The notes under the pieces are model-generated. The model was given only the letters and a program-made list of their open reading frames with translations. It searched no databases and was not told where the DNA came from. From NCBI GenBank assembly GCA_963595735.1, contig CAVBJJ010000058.1:1-7796 (forward strand): a stretch of DNA of 7,796 bases, read 5' to 3'. This DNA comes from CALWOS01 sp963595735 (GTDB lineage Bacteria > Bacillota > Clostridia > Oscillospirales > Oscillospiraceae). A program made the position numbers and the translations under genes. Every line of letters starts with the position of its first letter. Within the stretch, counting starts at the first letter, position 1. Shown here in pieces: positions 1 to 6,000 of this stretch.

Positions 1-149
1 GCGGAGGACGGGCGCAGCGTGGGGCGTTCGGCCTGTGGTTCCGGAGGCAGATGCAAAACCAAGGAACAAGTTCCGCAGCAGTCCGCGTCAGATTTCCCGG
101 ACGCGAAACTGCATCACAGGGAAAATTCAAAACAGAAGGAGAAAACAGC
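1..149 (+). other. Upstream/leader segment of the first gene, no gene recognised
   Basis: No convincing coding region ends or begins here. The reading frame of the first gene stays open upstream to an ATG at 51, but that extension lacks a ribosome binding site and would bury the signal peptide, so it is not used. Small inverted repeats are present: GGAAC (63-67) facing GTTCC (70-74), and CGCGTC (84-89) facing GACGCG (100-105), with GTCCG (81-85) facing CGGAC (98-102) as a competing pairing. This suggests a structured 5' leader. The stretch 87-102 has some resemblance to the end of a cobalamin riboswitch, but the core motifs are not clear. No convincing promoter is seen. The left edge may cut through a longer regulatory leader. 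Confidence 0.35.
134..141 (+). promoter_or_regulatory. Ribosome binding site of the first gene
   Basis: AGAAGGAG lies 8 bases before the ATG at 150. It decides the start: translation from here gives a textbook Sec signal peptide, whereas the in-frame ATG at 51 has no Shine-Dalgarno and adds 33 hydrophilic residues in front of it. Confidence 0.85.
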
Positions 150-2231
150 ATGAAGAAAACTTCACGCAAGCTGCTGTCTATGCTGCTGGCGCTGGTCATG
201 GTCGTTTCCGTGATGAGCGTGAGCGCAATGGCGGCAGAAGACAGTTATGAACTGACGACATACGGCGAAGATGTGGCTGGACTTTCGATTACAGGTGCAT
301 CCGTCCTCAGCAGTTCTGTGGAGGTCACTTCCGTGACCTTGAACAACGGGAAAATCAACTATATCTACACCTATAACATCGTTCTCTCCGGCACTACCGC
401 AGCGGACGCAACGGTAACAGCCAATTTTGTGAAGGCTGATACCGCAGCTGCCCGTTGTGTTATTTCCAATGTCCCCTCCATTCAGCAGCCCGGGTTTGTT
501 GCATCTGCTGCAAGCCTGACTTATCCCATTACGCTGGCGGATGGCGTTGGAACCAGAAGAGCCTATGTACACCACGATGTGGTCAATGCGTGGGGCAATC
601 TGGATTCCTATGTGTTTAACTACACGGTAAGCACCTACAAGAACCCCATTGAGACCAATGGCATGACCCTGCGGTTCGGTGATCCCGCGTATCCCAACAC
701 GGAGCCGGAGTGCTACATGAGCTTTGAGGGCAGTGGGGACACCTACACGGCCACCTACATGGGTTCCAAGGAGAATTATTATCCCGATGTCCTGACCATG
801 CAGGCCAACGGTGCTACCAAACTGACCGCCAGCGGCGATGTCTCTTTTGCCACCTACAATGCTGACGGCGATAAAACTTCTTATACCACCATCACCCCGG
901 CGATCAACGGTTCTGCCACCTACACGGTGGAGCTGGGTACCAACGGTGGTAATGTGACCCTCACCGGTCCTTCCGGTACCACCACTGTGCGCTTCCTGGC
1001 TCCCAAGCAGGCTGTGGCAGCTGGCGGCACTGCGCCCACCTATGTCAACGGCTACCTGCCCATCGGCCAGTATGCCAGCGGTCAGGCCTGGGGCAGCATT
1101 TATTCTGACGGTGCCCAGTACAGCAGTTCTACTGTGACCAAGGGTTCCACCACCAAGATCACCAGCGGCATGGCCTCCACGGGCATTTCTCTGGGTGCTC
1201 CCGGCGGCTATGTCCAGTTTGAGTTCGAGGACGCCGTTCAGAACGATCCCAACAACAAGTACGGCATCGACTTTGTGATCTACGGCAACCCCTTCGTGGG
1301 CAACCCCGAAGCCGCTTCCGTGCAGGTCTCCAGCAACGGCGAAGACTGGTACGAGTTGGCCGGTTCCCGTTATTACAATGACGAGACCATTCACAATGCT
1401 ACGCTGACCTACACCAAGAAGAGCGACGGCATTTACTACTCCATCAATGGCGGAGCCGAGACGCTGTTCAAAGCCGCAACGGCCTGGTGGCCCGAGGCTG
1501 AGGGTGAGGGCTACGCGGATGTAGCCGGTGTGGGCACGCCCTTCCAGGGCAGCCTTGCGGCTTCCAATGTGACCCGCGGCACCGATGCTTCCGGTAATCC
1601 CACCATCACCTACTCCGGTCTGAACCTGGTAAAGGACAGCGACACCACCGATGATTACCTGTTCGGCTATGCGGATGTCCGCATTATCGGCAGCACCACC
1701 GATGGCACGGCCTGCAACCCCTACGCCAGCGTTCCCTCCACCGGCACCCGCAGCGATGTGGGCGGCGACGGCTTCGATATCTCCTGGGCGGTCAACGAGG
1801 ACGGCGAGCCGGTGAAGCTGGACAGCATCAAGTATGTCCGGGTCTACACCTCTGCGGCACTGGATCCCAACAACCTGACCGCACTGCCCACTCCCAGCAT
1901 CTTTGGCGAGACTTCTGCTGAGGTCTGCGGTGTGTTCGTGGCAAAGGAGAACAACGGCAGCGGTGAGGCTACAGCTGCTCCGACTGTCAAGGTTGGGAGC
2001 AGCACAGTGACAACATCTAATATGGGAACTGCCACTAAAAAAGTATACTCTTCTACGGCTAAGATTTCTGTGACATCTGATGCTCAGTATATCTATGTTA
2101 ACGGAACGCAGGTTTCCTCTGGAGATGAGGTGTCTATTAGCACTCCCTCTGGAAGTACGAACTATGTGCAGATCATTACACAAAATGGGACGGAATCTCC
2201 GTATGTAACCGTCTTGAAAGTTACGAGGTAA
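150..2231 (+). CDS. Secreted beta-rich surface protein with a Bacteroidota-type cell-surface core domain
   Basis: Predicted 693-residue exported protein. Residues 1-28 are a Sec signal peptide: basic start MKKTSRK, hydrophobic core, and a probable cut after A26-M27-A28. Residues about 29-290 are beta-rich and unrecognised, with many Tyr and Thr. The core, about 295-575, has a characteristic order of motifs: YVNGYLPIGQ (298 on), SLGAPGGYVQFEF (347 on), YGIDFVIYGNPF (371-382), NGEDWYELAGS (396-406), DDYLFGYADV (501-510) and GGDGFDISWAV (538-548), followed by a KYVRVYT strand. From memory, this order matches uncharacterised Bacteroidota cell-surface proteins, some near cobalamin-uptake genes. 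The last ~90 residues form a small beta module with a VNGTQV turn, encoded by visibly AT-richer DNA. No LPXTG, SLH, lipobox or C-terminal membrane segment is present, so it is either released or held by a partner, plausibly the SLH protein encoded 56 bases downstream. The role as a ligand-binding protein is inference. The signal peptide and start are firm. Confidence 0.9.
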   Translation: MKKTSRKLLSMLLALVMVVSVMSVSAMAAEDSYELTTYGEDVAGLSITGASVLSSSVEVTSVTLNNGKINYIYTYNIVLSGTTAADATVTANFVKADTAAARCVISNVPSIQQPGFVASAASLTYPITLADGVGTRRAYVHHDVVNAWGNLDSYVFNYTVSTYKNPIETNGMTLRFGDPAYPNTEPECYMSFEGSGDTYTATYMGSKENYYPDVLTMQANGATKLTASGDVSFATYNADGDKTSYTTITPAINGSATYTVELGTNGGNVTLTGPSGTTTVRFLAPKQAVAAGGTAPTYVNGYLPIGQYASGQAWGSIYSDGAQYSSSTVTKGSTTKITSGMASTGISLGAPGGYVQFEFEDAVQNDPNNKYGIDFVIYGNPFVGNPEAASVQVSSNGEDWYELAGSRYYNDETIHNATLTYTKKSDGIYYSINGGAETLFKAATAWWPEAEGEGYADVAGVGTPFQGSLAASNVTRGTDASGNPTITYSGLNLVKDSDTTDDYLFGYADVRIIGSTTDGTACNPYASVPSTGTRSDVGGDGFDISWAVNEDGEPVKLDSIKYVRVYTSAALDPNNLTALPTPSIFGETSAEVCGVFVAKENNGSGEATAAPTVKVGSSTVTTSNMGTATKKVYSSTAKISVTSDAQYIYVNGTQVSSGDEVSISTPSGSTNYVQIITQNGTESPYVTVLKVTR

Positions 2232-3050
2232 GTGAATGAGCCGCAGATGCGATCCTATTGCATCTGCGGCTCAAACCAAAATGATTTATGAAACATTTAA
2301 GTAGACACCTTTCCTCTATTCTATTATGTGCTGCTATAGTGATAGGAATATTCCCGACTACCACTCTGGCGGTTAATGACAGTAGTGCTATATCCGTTAC
2401 CGCGCAAGGGCAGCAGGTGGAAGTAAATGTAATAGGAACAGCAAATTTTGTGGAAGCGGATGATCCATTTACTCTCTACCTTGCGACTGTCCCATACGGA
2501 ACTTCAAAAATCGATGTAACATATGACGGATTCTTTATCTCCGAAACTTGTTTTGGTGGTGAAGTAAATGGGGCTACTGTTTCGCTTACCAACGCAGTTG
2601 ATGACGAAGAACTAACTGAAACAATTGAAGGGATGAGCGGGGACGGGCTTATTACCGTTACAGAAAGCTCCAAGATTGCTCACTCTGATGTCGTATCCGA
2701 TTTCGTTTATTTTTCAAACGAAGACTATGATGGGGCTCCGTTGGATATCCTGCTTGTTCAAGTTAAAACTGTCTCAGACGGTTCCTCCTCTCTAACGGAC
2801 GGGCAAAAAGCACCTCTTTCCTCCTTGCTGGCAACAGTTACTGGTGAACATGAATCAGACTGGTATCAGGAAAATGATCGTTTCAATGGCAACTCGTCTG
2901 ATACCATCACAGACCACAACAGTGGCTTCTGGAAGAAGTTCACAGCAACAAACGGCCCGCGTGAGCAAGCTCAAAAAATTCTCGACTCTGCAACCACTGT
3001 AGACGCGATTAACACGGCTTCTACAGACCTGGCTACAGAAATTGCACATC
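1975..3050. other. AT-rich mosaic segment spanning the gene 1/gene 2 junction
   Basis: Hand counts of 60-base rows give 35% GC at 2041-2100, 30% at 2281-2340, 48% at 2401-2460 and 40% at 2521-2580. On either side they give 65% (1681-1740) and 68% (3421-3480). Codon choice changes with it: ACT, TCT, AGT, GTA and ATA become common, then give way again to C- or G-ending codons near 3050. The segment covers the last ~85 residues of gene 1, the intergenic hairpin, and the signal peptide plus first ~255 residues of gene 2. Boundaries are approximate. Gene 1's own 5' part (rows 241 and 361: 47% and 52%) is also somewhat lower in GC, so part of the effect may be ordinary 5'-end bias. Confidence 0.7.
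2237..2273 (+). terminator. Perfect intergenic hairpin between the two large genes (terminator-like or attenuator)
   Basis: TGAGCCGCAGATGC (2237-2250) is exactly complementary to GCATCTGCGGCTCA (2260-2273). The apex can zip further: a G-T wobble at 2251/2259, A-T at 2252/2258 and T-A at 2253/2257, leaving a 3-base loop. It starts 5 bases after the stop of gene 1 and ends 14 bases before the start of gene 2. No T-run follows (AAACCAAAATGA), so a classical intrinsic terminator is doubtful. Partial termination, transcript-end protection or control of gene 2 translation are alternatives. Confidence 0.55.
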
Positions 3051-6000
3051 TGATCCCCACCACCCAGGTCAACGCCACGGAACTGTACGAGCGTTTGTCC
3101 AAGCTCCAAAAGACGGACAAGGGCTATAATATGGTTCCCACCGGCGCGAACAGCACCACAAACCTGGAGCAGGCCAATTATCCGGAAGCAGACTGGACAC
3201 GCATGGAGGCCGCGCTGACCCATGCCCAGGAGCTGCTGGAGGCACTGTACACCGAGGATGGAACGCCCACCGATCGGAACTGGGGTCCCGCCCACGAGGG
3301 CGACAAGCCCGAGGACGCCATCACCAATGAAGATCTGGCGGACGCGCTGACTGGCATCTACGATGCCTACGCATCCATGCGTACCAACAGTGAGCTGGAC
3401 ACCGTCCAGACCGCCCGGCAGCTGGCCGCCAAGGTGGATCAGGCGTTCCCGGCAGAAGCCCAGGGGAACTACACCGACGCCAGCTGGAACGCCTTTACGG
3501 CAGCACGGGAGGAAGCCCACCAGCTGATGGCGCAGTATCCCGACGGCGACAGCATCCCCGGCAGCAGTGCGGCAAGTGCCTTCACCAAGGCCATGCGCAG
3601 CTATTATGCTGCGGCCTACGGTCTGACGGAAAGCGGTGAGATCACCGTCCATGTCACAGTGACCGATAACTTCGGCGCACTGTATCCCAAGTACGCCCTG
3701 ACCGACAGCGCTACCGCCCTCTTTGACGGGGATGTAACGCTGACGGACGGTGCCCACAGCTTTCACGATCTGAACAGCGCTGACCGGTTCGACTGGTCCG
3801 CGGAGCGCAGCGGCAACGAGAGCATCGCCCCGCTGGAAATGGTCTATGTGAACGGCCAGCTGGTTGCCGACACGGAAAACAAGGTCGTTTATGGCACTGC
3901 TTCCCTGGGTAGCGCGGTGATGCAGCTCCGCGACGGCGACGAGGTCACCATCGTGCGCTGCCTGGCGCCGGAGGATTCCTACTATGTCTGGGGCACCTAC
4001 GCAACCCTGGACACCTTCCGGGACTATGTCCAGCTGCTCCGCTTTACCACGGACGGCGCACAGCTGAACGCCCAGGAGGGCAAGTCCTTTACCGTCCATG
4101 TGGAGCGCGCTCTGGCCACCTTCGAGGATTACAGCAACACCTGGAGTGCCACCAAGGGCAAGCAGATCGTGGCTTACGGTCCGCAGAACGAAGATGGCAG
4201 TTACCCCGCAACGCCTGTTCTCACCGGCTTCTATACGGATGAGAACGGCAATGCCGATGTGACCTTGTACGCCGCCGGTAAGTATGTACTGACGGCGGTG
4301 GACACCACTGCGGCGGTGCGGGGCGAGACCTTCCCCAACCTGCCCGGCGGCGCGCGCATGGAAGTGACCGTTGGCACACTGAGCAGCGGCGAGATGGAAC
4401 AGCAGCGGCAGAGTATGCTCCGCACGCTGGATGCCCTCCTTGCCCGCTGCAGCAAGGATGCCATGGACTTCCAGGCAAGCTACTACGATTACGACGAGAG
4501 CGGCAATTGGGTTAAGATCACTATCAACCCCTGGACGGTTTCCCAGGAAGCCCACGCCACCGCAAAGACGGCCATCACCGAAGCGGACACGCTGCAGGTC
4601 ATGAACGACGCCCTGCTGCAGGCGCAGAAAGTGATTGAAAACGCCATCCAGCGGGCGGACACCGCAAACCAGAGCGCCGTTTCTGGGTATCGCAGCAAGG
4701 CACGGGTCTGCCCGACGCTGGAGGAAGTGCAGGCAGGCAAGGTCATTACCGGCGATTTGGAAAACATTCAGAATCTGATCAACGCCTATTACGACCTGAC
4801 CGCCTACCAGAAGGAAAACCTCCTGACCGCCAATGAACAGGCCCAGTATAACGCGCTGGTGGATGTCTACGGAAAGTACACCGCGGGCGAGTTGGAACTG
4901 GAAGATCGCACCACTTATTCCATCAAACTGGAGTATGTGGGTCTGCAGCCGGAGGACATGGAAAACCCCGTGCTTCTCGGCAACGAGCAGGACGGCTATG
5001 GCAGATGGCCCATCTATTTCCAGAATGACACCCGCACGGAAGAGGTAGCGCCCGGCAAGTATTTCAATATGCTCTCTCTTACCAAAGACGGGACCTCGCT
5101 GAACGACCAGGCCTATGAGCTCTACGACATCCAAATCGTAGGCGCGGACGGCGAATCCGGCATCAGCAACGGCTATCCCACCGCCTGGCGGAAGCCAGAT
5201 GGATCTTATGTCTGGTTTGAGAAGCGGATCGAGATCAACCGGATGCCCCACAACGATGTGACCATCAAACTGTTTGTCCGTTCCAAGACGGCGGATCTGG
5301 AGGGTGTGCGCAGCGCTGCGGTAAGCGATCTGGCCAAGGCCTATCAGGGGTATGTGAAGTCGCAGTATTCCTCCACGAATTGGCAGGAACTGAGCAGCGC
5401 ATACCAGACCGGCGTGGACGCCATTCAGGCGGCGGAAACCAGCGAGGCGATCCAGCAGGCCAAGGAGACGGCAATTGCCGCCATGGCCGCGGTGAAAACG
5501 CTGAAGCAGGATAGCTCCGGCTCCACCACCGTTGGCGACTACGGCACCGTCCATGTGATCATGGAGAACACCACCTGCCCCGACCAGCCGTTCTACGGCG
5601 AGGCAGGGATCCTGAGCACGGATGTGGCGCTGAATGAAAGCGACACGATGATGACGGTGATCCTTGACGCCCTGAAAAAAGAGGGCTACGACTGGACCGG
5701 CACCGGCGGCAGCAAGGGCAACAAAAACGACCTGACCATTACCTATCTGGCCTCCATCAGCAAGGGTGGCGAAACGCTGGGTGAATTCACCGGCAGCGCC
5801 AAGTCCGGCTGGATGGGCACCCTGAACGACTGGTTTACCAACGAGGGCTTCCAGTCCTTCTCGGTAAAGGCCAAGAACCGCAACTACCGTCTGGCGGACG
5901 GCGATCAGATTCACATCATGTACACGGATGATCTGGGCGCAGACCTGGGCGGCAGCTGGGGCAACAGTGATACCAGCCTGAAGTCTCTGACAGTCAGCGG

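Noticed and set aside
49..120. c-di-GMP (GEMM) riboswitch suggested by GCAAAACC and GGACGCGAAACTGC
   Set aside because: The order is suggestive, but the spacing and the second conserved helix are absent. Too little sequence remains before the ribosome binding site.
51..149. Longer N-terminus for gene 1 from the ATG at 51
   Set aside because: There is no ribosome binding site, and it would place 33 hydrophilic residues before an otherwise perfect signal peptide. The ATG at 150 has a strong site.
2044..2049. TATACT as an internal promoter -10 for the SLH gene
   Set aside because: No acceptable -35 box lies 16-18 bases upstream. The hexamer is expected by chance in this AT-rich stretch.
162..2183. 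Minus-strand open frame of about 673 codons opposite gene 1
   Set aside because: Same reasoning: no domain, no ribosome binding site noted, and its composition mirrors gene 1.
2281..2304. Seven-codon reading frame (ATG at 2281) overlapping the start of the SLH gene
   Set aside because: It has no ribosome binding site and is too short to support as a leader peptide without conservation data.
2321..2335. Lipobox in the SLH protein's signal peptide (Cys14)
   Set aside because: The residues before Cys14 are I-L-L, without the Gly/Ala/Ser needed just before the cysteine. A normal signal peptidase site follows at residue 28.
2855..5914. Minus-strand open frame of about 1019 codons opposite the SLH gene
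   Set aside because: It is antisense to a clearly coding, domain-bearing protein. Its translation is low-complexity, rich in Gly, Val, His and Arg, with no recognisable domain, as expected for the mirror of a GC-rich gene with biased codons.
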